DNA from: Paenibacillus foliorum
GTDB lineage: Bacteria > Bacillota > Bacilli > Paenibacillales > NBRC-103111
Assembly: GCF_013141765.1 (NCBI RefSeq)
Contig: NZ_WHOD01000106.1
Span: forward strand, 1 to 64,000
DNA: 64,000 nt
Direction: 5' to 3'
Positions 27,474 to 36,392 of the stretch are shown here, one piece after another. Each line of letters opens with the position of its first letter. Position 1 is the stretch's first letter. Under the pieces are notes generated by a model, which saw only the letters and a list, made by a program, of their open reading frames with translations, did no database searches and was not told the DNA's origin. The translations under genes were made by a program, and so were the position numbers.

Positions 27474-28438
27474 TTCTCTTCGCTGCGGTCAGTCGCAGGC
27501 GGCGGCGTGATCGATAGCGCATCTATCTCCTTACGCCACTCCGGTGTCATATGGATCTCCAAAGCTGCTAACGACGGTTCCAGCTGTTCCAGATTGCGGG
27601 CCCCGATAATCGGCGCCGTAACTCCTGGATGAGACATAACCCAAGCAACAGCTAAAGTTGCGGGATGAAGCTCGCGTTCAGCCGAATATTCGGTAAAACG
27701 TTCTGCAACATCATAATACAATTGCTCACCGTAACGTTTACCGTACATCGCCTGTTCAACAAGTCGGCCTTGCACCGGCTTCTTATCCTTGCTGTATTTA
27801 CCGCTTAGAAGTCCACCACCCAATGGGCTATAAGAAATAACACCTACCTGTTCGGATTCAGCCAACGGCAGAATTTCTACTTCAGCCTGTCTTTTAACCA
27901 GATTGTACATCGGCTGAATGCACTCGAAGCGCGCTATGCCTTCTTTATTCGAAATACCAAGCGCTTTGGCGATTTGCCAGGCTGCCCAGTTGCTTACCGC
28001 CGGATACAATATCTTACCCTGCTGCTGCAAATCGTCCAAAGCACGCAATGTTTCTTCCATCGCCGTATTGGAGTCGAAGTTATGGATGAAATATAAATCA
28101 AGCCTGTCCGTGCCCAATCGTTTCAGGCTTTGTTCTACAGACAGCATAATATTGCGGCGCGACATCCCGCGTGCGTTCACATCACTGCCCATTGGCATAC
28201 TAACCTTCGATGTAAGAACAATTTCATCACGGCAATCAGCAATGCAGCGGCCGAGGATCTCCTCTGAACGTCCCCCCGAATAGACATTGGCACAATCAAA
28301 AAAATTAATACCAACCTCTCGGCATCTCTGAAACATGGCTCGTGAGGTTTCTTCGTCTGCGTTTCCCCCAAACGACATCGTTCCAAAGCACAAGCTGGAT
28401 ACCTGAATCCCCGTTTTTCCTAATGTACGATATTGCAT
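27470..28438 (-). CDS. Aldo/keto reductase
   Basis: A 322-residue AKR. Catalytic tetrad segments: NFFDCANVYSGGRSEEILG (Asp and Tyr, about 48-66), VLTSKVSMPMG (Lys) and DLYFIHNFD (His). C-terminal NADP-binding segment: PIIGARNLEQLEPSLAAL. AGGAGG lies 9 nt before the ATG. The stop is overlapped by the start of the ribosomal-protection gene. It is divergent from the next aldo/keto reductase gene at 28779. Confidence 0.87.
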   Translation of the reverse strand: MQYRTLGKTGIQVSSLCFGTMSFGGNADEETSRAMFQRCREVGINFFDCANVYSGGRSEEILGRCIADCRDEIVLTSKVSMPMGSDVNARGMSRRNIMLSVEQSLKRLGTDRLDLYFIHNFDSNTAMEETLRALDDLQQQGKILYPAVSNWAAWQIAKALGISNKEGIARFECIQPMYNLVKRQAEVEILPLAESEQVGVISYSPLGGGLLSGKYSKDKKPVQGRLVEQAMYGKRYGEQLYYDVAERFTEYSAERELHPATLAVAWVMSHPGVTAPIIGARNLEQLEPSLAALEIHMTPEWRKEIDALSITPPPATDRSEEK

Positions 28439-28778
28439 TTTTAATAACCTCCTATGGGTTTTACTTTAGCAAGTCCGAGTTCGTAAGCGTTCTCTCAAAT
28501 TTGCTAAAGAATAACCGTATCGTGATCTCTTTATTGAGTTTAACATCGGCGAAGCTTTCTTTGAATATATGATCTCTGATTCCCTACTTACATATTTTAT
28601 AGAAAAACTCGTTGAAATATAAGGAGTGACCTAGCCTTAATTAAGTTACCTAGAGGTAAGGATGGCACGGGGGCGTTAGTAAGGCAATATATATTCAGTA
28701 CTTAACAAACCTCATAATGTTAATTATAATGAGCACTGAATCTATCACGTTCCAAAAAATAGTTGGAGGTGCTTTACA
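28439..28778. other. Divergent intergenic region between two aldo/keto reductase genes
   Basis: 340 bp without coding potential. It holds the promoter and TTCAGTAC motif listed separately, and a spaced inverted repeat ATTCAGT (28692-28698) / ACTGAAT (28735-28741) that brackets the promoter. Confidence 0.55.
28692..28730 (+). promoter_or_regulatory. Promoter with upstream TTCAGTAC motif
   Basis: TTAACA (28702-28707), 17 nt, TATAAT (28725-28730) forms a good sigma-A promoter for the gene at 28779. ATTCAGTACTT abuts its -35. The same motif sits in the same place before the gene at 32601. Confidence 0.65.
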
Positions 28779-29720
28779 ATGAAATATCGTAAGCTTGGAA
28801 ACAGCGGTCTAAAAGTCAGTGAAATCAGCTTGGGCAGTTGGATGACCTACGGAGGCTATGTTGAAGACGATAAGTCTGTTAAATCAATTGAACAAGCCTA
28901 TGATTTGGGCGTTAACTTTTTCGATACAGCAAATGTGTATGAACGCGGAGAAGCCGAACTCGTAATGGGCAAGGCACTAAGCGCCTATTCTAGAGATTCC
29001 TATGTACTAGCTACCAAAGTGTTCTGGCCTATGGGTGACGGTCCTAACGACCGCGGTCTTTCCCGTAAACACGTGATCGAGCAATGCCATGCCAGCCTGA
29101 AGCGGCTTAACACGGATTATGTTGACTTATACTATTGCCACCGCTTCGATCCTGAGACTCCGTTGGAGGAAACACTTCGCGCCTTGGACGATCTCGTGAC
29201 ACAAGGCAAAGTCTTATACGTAGGCGTAAGTGAGTGGACGGCTGCACAAATGGTCGAAGCTCTTTCCATTGCCGATAAATACTTGCTGGACCGCATTATT
29301 GTGAATCAGCCGGTATACAACATGCTTAACCGTTATATTGAAAAAGAAGTCATTCCTACTGGTATGTCCAAAGGAATCAGTCAGGTTGTATTCTCACCAC
29401 TTGCTCAGGGCATTCTTACCGGCAAATATCGTGCAGGCGCAAGCGTGCCAACCGATAGCCGCGCTGCAAGCAAAAGCTGGGGGGATGATAAACTAACCGA
29501 ATCCACCTTGGCTAAAGTCGAGCAGTTGATTAAGATCTCGGATGAGCTTGACATTAAGGTTTCACAATTAGCTTTAGCTTGGATTCTGAGACAGCCGAAT
29601 GTTGCCAGCGCATTGGTTGGCGCGAGTCGTCCGGAGCAGGTCACCGAGAACTGTGCCGCTTCAGGAATCGTACTGTCTGAAGATGTACTTAACTCTATTG
29701 AAAGCATTTTACAGGGCTAA
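28779..29720 (+). CDS. Aldo/keto reductase, Kv-beta-like
   Basis: A 313-residue AKR of the voltage-gated potassium channel beta-subunit-like group, which are soluble NADPH-dependent carbonyl reductases in bacteria. Tetrad segments: NFFDTANVYERGEAELVMG (Asp, Tyr), VLATKVFWPMG (Lys), DLYYCHRFDPETPLEETL (His). C-terminal cofactor segment: SALVGASRPEQVTENCAA. GGAGG lies 9 nt before the ATG. It has its own promoter and terminator. Confidence 0.88.
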   Translation: MKYRKLGNSGLKVSEISLGSWMTYGGYVEDDKSVKSIEQAYDLGVNFFDTANVYERGEAELVMGKALSAYSRDSYVLATKVFWPMGDGPNDRGLSRKHVIEQCHASLKRLNTDYVDLYYCHRFDPETPLEETLRALDDLVTQGKVLYVGVSEWTAAQMVEALSIADKYLLDRIIVNQPVYNMLNRYIEKEVIPTGMSKGISQVVFSPLAQGILTGKYRAGASVPTDSRAASKSWGDDKLTESTLAKVEQLIKISDELDIKVSQLALAWILRQPNVASALVGASRPEQVTENCAASGIVLSEDVLNSIESILQG

Positions 29721-29763
29721 GCGATAAAGGAACAATACTTCCGCTATGGAGCGCCGCCTATTG

Positions 29764-29802
29764 AAAAAGCCTTCAGGAATCCCAATCCCTGAAGGTTTTT
29801 CT
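29764..29802. terminator. Bidirectional terminator
   Basis: AAAAAGCCTTCAGG...CCCTGAAGGTTTTT forms a 9-bp GC-containing stem with A and T runs on the two sides, between two convergent genes. Confidence 0.85.
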
Positions 29803-29830
29803 TATACATACAATTCATAAATGACATAGT

Positions 29831-30349
29831 TTAACGTTTTGTTCTTGAGATCCTTGCTGATCGATTGGCTCCTACACGAGCGATAGGCTTGCTGCTAAAC
29901 TTGTAGGAACGGTTCTTCTGATTCATGCGGTTCATACGCACACTAGCTGTCGATAACTTCGCTCCACCGCCGAACATGCTGAACATTTTGAATATAGGTC
30001 CCATTTGCTGAAAAAGTTTAAACATTTGGTTCGCTTTGCCCATCATGGAAATAATTCCATCAATCCCTCCGAAGCCGCCTAGAACGGATGCACCTGTATT
30101 CGCTGGAGCGGCTGCTGCTGAGGCTTCCATGTTTTCTTCCATCTCCGATTGCCGTTCCAGTACATCCTCGTCTTCTATGAAATTCCTATTTGTTCTAGAG
30201 GGTCTTGCTGCAAGCTTTTTATAGGGCTTATAAGCCTTTGCTGGGCCCCGACCATTGCGACCTTTAGAAGCTGCTGCTTTCCTTGACGCACCGCCTCTGG
30301 TTGAGCTAACAGAAGCCTGCTGAGCCCGCGTCCGTTTCTTCTTGTCCAT
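29831..30349 (-). CDS. Basic low-complexity protein, YqfQ/VrrA-like
   Basis: A 172-residue protein with a very basic N-terminal half (KKKRTRAQQ, SRKAAASKGRNGRG), an acidic patch (IEDEDVLERQSEMEENMEAS), then a hydrophobic Gly/Met/Phe core (GGFGGIDGIISMMGKANQMF to MFGGG, about 107-145) and a basic tail rich in Arg, Lys and Ser. The core resembles the YqfQ family of Bacillus, whose role is not established. The ATG at 30349 has GGAG 4 nt upstream; the upstream in-frame start is weaker. The composition fits an anionic-polymer or nucleic-acid binder, but that is inference. Confidence 0.6.
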   Translation of the reverse strand: MDKKKRTRAQQASVSSTRGGASRKAAASKGRNGRGPAKAYKPYKKLAARPSRTNRNFIEDEDVLERQSEMEENMEASAAAAPANTGASVLGGFGGIDGIISMMGKANQMFKLFQQMGPIFKMFSMFGGGAKLSTASVRMNRMNQKNRSYKFSSKPIARVGANRSARISRTKR

Positions 30350-30574
30350 CGAACTCCCTACCTTCTTTTTAAAAGTATAAATGACCACACAGAGAGCATT
30401 CAAAAAATCAACGTTTGAACACCGAGAAGTGAGACTTTTTGAACAACCTCATACAGGATACTTGTCTCTGCTATACTGTATATGTATGTCGAAACGATAT
30501 AAAAAGGTTGGGATATTCGACTAGGACCCGTTAAATGTGTGTTTGTTTAGTACAAATCTAAGTGACACTTAACC

Positions 30575-32023
30575 TTACTTCAACTCTAGCGTTGCACGGT
30601 ATAGCTCCTGATCCCAGCTAACCTTCGCTCCCAGTGTTTCTCCAACAAAACGAAGGGGGATATACAAATGCCCGTCCACTATCGCGGGAGCCTGTTCCAG
30701 CTTAATCATCCTGCCATTTACAATAGCCTCCGATACATCAGGTCGAAGCGTCAGCTCAGCTGTACCTCGTTTGGCAGTCAAAACGCGTTCTTCACCATCC
30801 CAGTTGAAGTCAGCTCCGATGCGTTCAAATATGCTCCGAAATGGAACCATCGTCACATCCTGCTTAACAAAACCGCGATTTTCATTTATGAAATGCTCAT
30901 TAACCATTACCTGAACCTGAGGATCTTCATAGCGCTTTACTATTAATGCATTGCTCAGCAATCTGCCAGGAGCTCGTTTCATCGAACCATCCGCATACAA
31001 CGCTGAACTGGATCCCCCATCCATATTCATCGCCTCAACCAATCCAAGCTCCACAAGAGCTTGAGCCATGTCTACAGCTGTAGCAGAGGATAGAGTTCCC
31101 ATAACCAGCCGTCCATCCCCATTCACACCAACAAAACTACGTGTGTTGGCAGCTCCAGTAATTTTAGGATCATCAAATCCGTCTCTTTCAAAATCTACAT
31201 CTACCTGTCCATTGGTTACGAGCTTCGGCCCCACCCCAATGGCTGATTCCCAAGCTTCTGCGACGCTTTCTGTACTCTTGCTGTTACTGTCAGCTACAAG
31301 CGCCTCTACTTCAACCTGATCACCCACATGGATATTAGGCAGCAGGTGGTTATCATTATTGGAACTATGTCCAATATATAGCACATATCCATTCTCAGGA
31401 GGCGCTGCTGCTTCCTCTGTCATTGACGTAATTCGTCCGGCTTCAACTACAACCTTCATACCGCCAGCTCTGTCAATCTGTTGGGCAAAATCATTTGTAT
31501 AAGCGACAACCTGATCAGCATCATCACCGTAATAAGTATTTACTCCCCATGGATTTACGGTATACACTTTATTGTTATGTTTCACTTTAAAGCTCAGCTT
31601 AGTTTGTAATGGATGAATCTGAGCCGTTTTATCCGTTCGTATACCTAGCGCCACATTTTCTCCCGATCTAACAAAGCTCCCGGACTCAATCATCAATCCG
31701 TTTGGATGCCGCTTGCTCTCATCCTCCTCATAAGCATCGAAGAATGTGCCATTAATCCCTGCAACCGCACCACTGCGTTCTATCATACCGGCAAAGCTTT
31801 CCACATACCCAATACCTGACTCCGCTGTGATCGGCATAACTCGAAGATAAGGATCCGATAGGTCAATGGTTGTCATCTGTACCGTAAATTTTTTCCCGTT
31901 TGCTTGAATTGTAGTTGAGTCAAATATGACGGATTCGCTCGCCTCCGCATGACTCCCTGTCCATGAGATCGCCAGCATCATAACTGTGCTTGCGGTAATC
32001 ATTCTTTTTCTCCAACGCTTCAT
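30575..32023 (-). CDS. Secreted phosphodiester glycosidase-domain protein with a copper-amine-oxidase-N stalk domain
   Basis: A 482-residue exported protein. A signal peptide (about 1-27, ending SHAEA) is followed by an NAGPA/phosphodiester-glycosidase domain (about 60-370; GINGTFFDAYEEDESKRHPN, FVGVNGDGRLVMGTLSSATA, MNMDGGSSSALYADGS). This fold hydrolyses N-acetylglucosamine-1-phosphodiester linkages in animals; bacterial members may trim wall glycopolymers. A C-terminal stalk domain follows (about 375-482; VPFRSIFERIGADFNWDGEE, YIPLRFVGETLGAKVSWDQE), common in Paenibacillus secreted proteins. GGAG precedes the ATG. Confidence 0.85.
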   Translation of the reverse strand: MKRWRKRMITASTVMMLAISWTGSHAEASESVIFDSTTIQANGKKFTVQMTTIDLSDPYLRVMPITAESGIGYVESFAGMIERSGAVAGINGTFFDAYEEDESKRHPNGLMIESGSFVRSGENVALGIRTDKTAQIHPLQTKLSFKVKHNNKVYTVNPWGVNTYYGDDADQVVAYTNDFAQQIDRAGGMKVVVEAGRITSMTEEAAAPPENGYVLYIGHSSNNDNHLLPNIHVGDQVEVEALVADSNSKSTESVAEAWESAIGVGPKLVTNGQVDVDFERDGFDDPKITGAANTRSFVGVNGDGRLVMGTLSSATAVDMAQALVELGLVEAMNMDGGSSSALYADGSMKRAPGRLLSNALIVKRYEDPQVQVMVNEHFINENRGFVKQDVTMVPFRSIFERIGADFNWDGEERVLTAKRGTAELTLRPDVSEAIVNGRMIKLEQAPAIVDGHLYIPLRFVGETLGAKVSWDQELYRATLELK

Positions 32024-32098
32024 CCTGTCAGCTCCGTTCGATCGTTTTACAAATAATAAATAAATGCTCCTATCCCTGAAGGAAAAACGAGTCCTTGC

Positions 32099-32131
32099 AA
32101 AAAAAAAAGACTACTATTGCATAGTCTTTTT
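32099..32131 (-). terminator. Terminator
   Basis: A run of A, then AAGACTA-8 nt-TAGTCTT and a run of T. It lies downstream of the small membrane protein gene on the minus strand. Confidence 0.7.
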
Positions 32132-32168
32132 GCTAATACGTTTATTCGCCGCTTTAGCTCTGTGCACC

Positions 32169-32354
32169 CTATCCTTTTTGCTCCGGCAATGTTATCCAAC
32201 CCGCATAAATGGAATAGTAAAAGAAGAACGCTGTAATAAGTCCAAGCACCAACAACAAAAAACCAAGCTTAAGCTTCTTTTGAAAAAACGCTACTAATGC
32301 TCCGCTAAAAAAAGAACCCATCAAAATTAAAAACAAAATGAGAAAAATAATCAT
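32169..32354 (-). CDS. Small membrane protein with two helices
   Basis: A 61-residue hydrophobic protein: helix 1 about residues 3-25 and helix 2 about residues 30-52, linked by a basic QKKLKL turn. The start ATG has AAAGGAG 11 nt upstream and the gene has a good terminator, so I take it as real. I do not recognise a family. Confidence 0.6.
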   Translation of the reverse strand: MIIFLILFLILMGSFFSGALVAFFQKKLKLGFLLLVLGLITAFFFYYSIYAGWITLPEQKG

Positions 32355-32476
32355 GAAGCTGTTATCTCCTTTTTATCCATCTACAACTAATCAACAGTTA
32401 CTACTTTACCATTTTTGTAACTGAAAATCGAATAATAAACGGCATAGCTTACCTAAATGTTACTAAGTCATAATAA

Positions 32477-32514
32477 ATTCAGTACTTTTCCTTGGACTAT
32501 GTTTTCCTTATACT
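32477..32514 (+). promoter_or_regulatory. Promoter with upstream TTCAGTAC motif
   Basis: ATTCAGTACTT (32477-32487) abuts a weak -35 (TTTTCC, 32486-32491), then 17 nt and TATACT (32509-32514). The weak -35 with a motif shared with 28692 suggests control by an activator. Confidence 0.5.
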
Positions 32515-32600
32515 AGTTAGAGGAGCTAAGTCTTGTAGCTTAGGATTTAAATGGATATTCACTACAAGATGACAGATTCAACCACCGAAGGAGGTTCATA

Positions 32601-33590
32601 ATGCCTTATCAAGCGAAAACAGAGCGTTACCAATCAATGAAATACAACCGGAGCGGACGATCAGGTGTGCAGCTGCCTGCAATATCACTGGGGCTGTGGC
32701 ATAACTTTGGGGGCGTGGATACATATGAGAACGGAAGAGCAATGCTCAGAGCGGCATTTGATTTAGGTATTACACATTTCGATCTGGCCAATAACTACGG
32801 ACCACCCCCAGGCTCAGCTGAAGAAATGTTCGGTTCTATGATGAAAACGGATTTGGCGCCATACCGCGATGAATTAATTATTTCCTCCAAAGCTGGTTAT
32901 AGGATGTGGGACGGGCCTTATGGAGAATGGGGCTCCAAAAAGTATCTTATCGCTAGCTTGGACCAAAGTTTGAAACGCATGGGTCTTGATTATGTTGATA
33001 TTTTCTACTCCCACCGCTTTGATCCAAATACGCCGTTGGAAGAAACTATGGGTGCACTGGATCAAATCGTCCGCCAAGGAAAGGCTCTCTATGTGGGGAT
33101 TTCCAGCTACACCGCCGAGCAAACCGAAGAAGCGGTTAAAATTCTCAACCGCTTGGGCACTCCGCTGCTTATCCATCAGCCTGTATATTCCATGCTGAAC
33201 CGTTGGGTAGAAAATGGACTGCAAGATGTGCTGAGCGAGCATGGCGTAGGCAGTATCGCGTTCTGCCCACTGGCTCAGGGATTGCTAACGAACAAATATT
33301 TAACGGGTATTCCTTCTGATTCCAGAGCCTCCAACCCAACTAGCTTCTTAAAGGCACAGGATGTAACTGAAGAAAAAATAAATAAAATTCGTCAATTGAA
33401 CGAAGTTGCCCAAGAAAGGGGACAGAGCCTTGCTCAAATGTCACTCGCTTGGGTATTGCGTGAAGGCCGCGTCACCTCCGCATTAATCGGAGCCAGCCGT
33501 GTAAGCCAGATCGAAGAAAACGTTGCAGCGTTGTCCAACCTGGATTTCAGCAGCGAAGAGCTTAGTCGGATCGATGAGATTTTAAAGTAA
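32601..33590 (+). CDS. Aldo/keto reductase, YghZ-like
   Basis: A 329-residue AKR of the YghZ/L-glyceraldehyde-3-phosphate reductase group, which detoxify methylglyoxal-like aldehydes in E. coli. Tetrad segments: THFDLANNYGPPPGSAEEMF (Asp, Tyr), LIISSKAGYRMW (Lys) and DIFYSHRFDPNTPLEETM (His). The loop NYGPPPGSAEE is diagnostic of the group. GGAGG is 6 nt before the ATG. A strong terminator follows. Confidence 0.88.
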   Translation: MPYQAKTERYQSMKYNRSGRSGVQLPAISLGLWHNFGGVDTYENGRAMLRAAFDLGITHFDLANNYGPPPGSAEEMFGSMMKTDLAPYRDELIISSKAGYRMWDGPYGEWGSKKYLIASLDQSLKRMGLDYVDIFYSHRFDPNTPLEETMGALDQIVRQGKALYVGISSYTAEQTEEAVKILNRLGTPLLIHQPVYSMLNRWVENGLQDVLSEHGVGSIAFCPLAQGLLTNKYLTGIPSDSRASNPTSFLKAQDVTEEKINKIRQLNEVAQERGQSLAQMSLAWVLREGRVTSALIGASRVSQIEENVAALSNLDFSSEELSRIDEILK

Positions 33591-33606
33591 ACCATTCCCA
33601 TAAATA

Positions 33607-33648
33607 GGAAACGCCAAGCTCACGAACCTGTGCAGCTTGGCGTTTCCT
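33607..33648. terminator. Bidirectional hairpin terminator
   Basis: GGAAACGCCAAGCT and AGCTTGGCGTTTCC form a perfect 14-bp stem with a 14-nt loop, between convergent genes. T runs are poor. Confidence 0.75.
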
Positions 33649-33680
33649 ACTTTGTAAATTAGTAATTTGAAATAACGGAT

Positions 33681-34439
33681 TTAATAAGCAGTCCAGCCCG
33701 CATCTGCAGTTACTACTGTTCCGTTAACAAAACTCGAATCATCTGATGCAAGGAATAATGCAACCTTAGCAATCTCTTCTGGTTCACCGGCTCTTGGGTT
33801 TAAGCTCATTCCAGCCATCGCTCTTTCCATTCCAAACGCATTGGGTTTATTAATGGATGTGCTAATATTAGTGTTTACTCCACCTGGAGCAATAGCATTA
33901 CAACGAACTCCAAGTGTCGCATATTGAAATCCTACATTTTTAGTTAATCCTACAACTGCGTGTTTGGCTGATGTATACGCGGCTCCTGCTCTTGAACCCA
34001 TCAAGCCACCGGCTGAAGCTATGTTAACTATGACTCCTTTACCCTTTTCAGTAAATATTGGAAGTGCCTTTCTTATAGCGCGCATGGGTCCAGTTGTATT
34101 AATAGCAAATACTCTTTCCCAAAGCTCATCGGTTAAGTCAGCGGCAGGAACAAAATTATCCATTATTCCAGCATTATTAACTAAAATATCTAAAGTACCA
34201 TAAGTGCTGACAGCCGTATCGATTAAATTCTGAATGTCCTCCTCTTTTGCAACATTCGCAGCTACAGCAATAGCAGTCCCACCACTAGATGCAATCTCTT
34301 TTACTGTTGCATTAGCTGAGTCTAAATTAATATCGGATACAACCACTTTAGCGCCTTCTTTTGCATAGAGAATAGCAATGGCTTTTCCCATACCTGAAGC
34401 GGCTCCCGTCACCACTGCAACCTTATCTTGAAGTTTCAT
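33681..34439 (-). CDS. Short-chain dehydrogenase/reductase
   Basis: A 252-residue classical SDR. Cofactor motif TGAASGMGKAIA (about 11-22), NNAGIMDN (about 87-94), catalytic Ser in IVNIASAGGLMG and the catalytic pair in YTSAKHAVVG (YxxxK). An Asp at the end of the second strand (VSDINLDSA) favours NAD. The C-terminal segment FLASDDSSFVNGTVVTADAG is typical of the glucose-dehydrogenase-like subgroup. GGAGGG precedes the ATG. Confidence 0.88.
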   Translation of the reverse strand: MKLQDKVAVVTGAASGMGKAIAILYAKEGAKVVVSDINLDSANATVKEIASSGGTAIAVAANVAKEEDIQNLIDTAVSTYGTLDILVNNAGIMDNFVPAADLTDELWERVFAINTTGPMRAIRKALPIFTEKGKGVIVNIASAGGLMGSRAGAAYTSAKHAVVGLTKNVGFQYATLGVRCNAIAPGGVNTNISTSINKPNAFGMERAMAGMSLNPRAGEPEEIAKVALFLASDDSSFVNGTVVTADAGWTAY

Positions 34440-34598
34440 TCCAATCCCTCCAAATCAATCAGCATCATTCGCACCTGAAGACTTATCTTCCATCTAGAAT
34501 ATGCCTCAAAAGCCTCCTATTTAAACATGTCACTTATAGAAATACTTTTTCAATAACTTGGAAACCCATGGTGCTACAGTAAAGATAGGGCTTCAGCT

Positions 34599-35573
34599 TT
34601 ATTTTAAGCTTTTAGCTATTTTTACTAGTTCAGCTTCTTCGAGCTCCCTGCCGGAGATGCTTATATAGGTGTCATTCTCTGTCCAATTTAATTTCACGAA
34701 ATTATTTTCACCTAACGATGTGATAAGCAGTGCTTTTGTTCCGCGGATAAATACTTCTTTACTCGATTCCGGCCCAAACGAACCTGTAGTAAGTACACCG
34801 TTCTTATGAAGCTTATAATAGGACACCCGCAATAAATGTTTCTTATCATTCGTATACACCAGCATGGTGTGATCCGACTTCCTCTGCCCCTGCCGAAGCC
34901 ACGCCAATCCATTATCAAAAGTATAGCCCTGAGGCAAATAGGCCGGAACAAACATCTTAAAATCAGCGTATTTCTTGACTTCCTGCTCTCTGAGATTCAA
35001 CTCCGTGAGCGTAACTGGCCCTTCTACGACTGGATTCGCATCTGCAGATCCGTTCGAGGATGATATTCCTGTAGAGGCCGAAACCAGTGTACCCGTAACC
35101 GATGCTGTCGTCACAACCATTCCAAATATTAATCCACCTAACACAAGTGCGGTGACCATAAAGCCTACCGAACCGAGACGCGTACTAATTAATCGCTGTC
35201 TTCTCTGTTTTTGTATCCGTTTGGAGACTTGTTTCCAAGCTCCAGCAAGCATCATCATTAATTCAGTGGAACTACACTGTTGCTCACTTGGAAGTGTTGT
35301 AGATACAAGCTTCAGTTTACAGATGCGCAGCCTTGTGAGCTCTCTTAGTTTGCCGACTATTTGCTCCTCATCCAGCCCTCCAAAGTAACGCCTGTGCTTA
35401 GCTGCCCATAGAAATACGTCAGCCGCAACCTGTTGAACAACAATTCTATCTAAGAAACACAGCTCGACTTGTTCAGAGAGAACTGTAATATATTGTTCGA
35501 ACAATGATCTCTGCACTATTACCGTTAAGGAAAATACGTTCCCTTTAAAAAGCAGCAGCCATTTCCGGTCCAT
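34599..35573 (-). CDS. Membrane protein with C-terminal DUF4367-like domain (sigma-factor operon)
   Basis: A 324-residue protein with a cytoplasmic N-terminal half (1-130), one membrane helix (about 133-160; VGFMVTALVLGGLIFGMVVT) and an extracytoplasmic C-terminal domain (about 205-324; FVPAYLPQGYTFDN, LNWTENDTYISISG, EELVKIAKSL-like end). The C-terminal domain resembles DUF4367, common in proteins encoded next to ECF sigma factors in Bacillota. It is the third gene of the sigma operon, 24 bp after the second. It may sense an envelope signal. Confidence 0.65.
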   Translation of the reverse strand: MDRKWLLLFKGNVFSLTVIVQRSLFEQYITVLSEQVELCFLDRIVVQQVAADVFLWAAKHRRYFGGLDEEQIVGKLRELTRLRICKLKLVSTTLPSEQQCSSTELMMMLAGAWKQVSKRIQKQRRQRLISTRLGSVGFMVTALVLGGLIFGMVVTTASVTGTLVSASTGISSSNGSADANPVVEGPVTLTELNLREQEVKKYADFKMFVPAYLPQGYTFDNGLAWLRQGQRKSDHTMLVYTNDKKHLLRVSYYKLHKNGVLTTGSFGPESSKEVFIRGTKALLITSLGENNFVKLNWTENDTYISISGRELEEAELVKIAKSLK

Positions 35574-35597
35574 ATAATCTCCTTTGACTCAAATCTA

Positions 35598-36392
35598 TTA
35601 CTTGGCAATTAAGCCGTCGCCGATCCGATTCAATTCCTTCTCATTCAAATCTGCCTTGACAATGATATTGATATCTTGATTATTCCATTCCAGTTCGCTT
35701 CCCCCCTTCGGTGAAGCGCTTAATGTGCGCACACCGTCCTGACGATCTGCATTCACACTAAAGGAACGTTTGCGGACCAATATCTGAACCTGATTGTCTG
35801 CACTTCCTTGGCTTCCTTGATAAACGAGCTTGGCAGCACTCGCTTTGGACTCTCCCAAGGTAATATGGATAGTAGCCTCTTGAAGTGTGTAGCCTGCAGG
35901 TAGATAGCTTGGAATTGGCATAGCAAACTGCATTGCCGAAACGGCCTCTTCTAAAGTAACCTTCACTCTACGGAAGGCTCCTTCATTCGGCAAATCACGG
36001 TTGTCCTCGAGCTTCGGTGGAGGGAGCATATCATCCGGTGGTGGTGGCGGAGTCTTGGCTCCTTCGGTCGAAACGCTTTCAGTACTTCGGATGCTCACAT
36101 TAATCGAGTTGTTCTTCGCTCTATAGACCATTTCATACATCGGTCTGAACGCTTCGGTTGTCTGCAATGTGCTAAACAGCACTGCACCTGCCATTAATGA
36201 AGCAGCACTAAGCGAAGCCCATTTCGCTCTACGCATCCAGACTACTTTGCGCTGTTCCTTTCGTAAACGTTGTTGCAGGCTACGCCAAGAACCTGCTGGA
36301 TCAGGAATAGACTCCGTTGGAAAATGCCCGCTATTTGCCGCTGCTTCGTCAAACAGCCGCTCGAACTCCGCATCAAAGTCTGACTTGTTCAT
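35598..36392 (-). CDS. Putative anti-sigma factor with DUF4367-like domain
   Basis: A 264-residue single-pass protein: cytoplasmic N-terminus (1-57, SDFDAEFERLFDEA), a helix (about 58-75, WASLSAASLMAGAVLF), a proline-rich linker (TPPPPPDDMLPPPKLED, about 113-130), and an extracytoplasmic domain (about 150-264; AMPIPSYLPAGYTLQEA, LEWNNQDINIIVKADLNEKE). The start overlaps the sigma-factor stop by 4 bp (ATGA), the usual arrangement of a sigma/anti-sigma pair. Anti-sigma activity is inferred from position and topology. Confidence 0.7.
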   Translation of the reverse strand: MNKSDFDAEFERLFDEAAANSGHFPTESIPDPAGSWRSLQQRLRKEQRKVVWMRRAKWASLSAASLMAGAVLFSTLQTTEAFRPMYEMVYRAKNNSINVSIRSTESVSTEGAKTPPPPPDDMLPPPKLEDNRDLPNEGAFRRVKVTLEEAVSAMQFAMPIPSYLPAGYTLQEATIHITLGESKASAAKLVYQGSQGSADNQVQILVRKRSFSVNADRQDGVRTLSASPKGGSELEWNNQDINIIVKADLNEKELNRIGDGLIAK

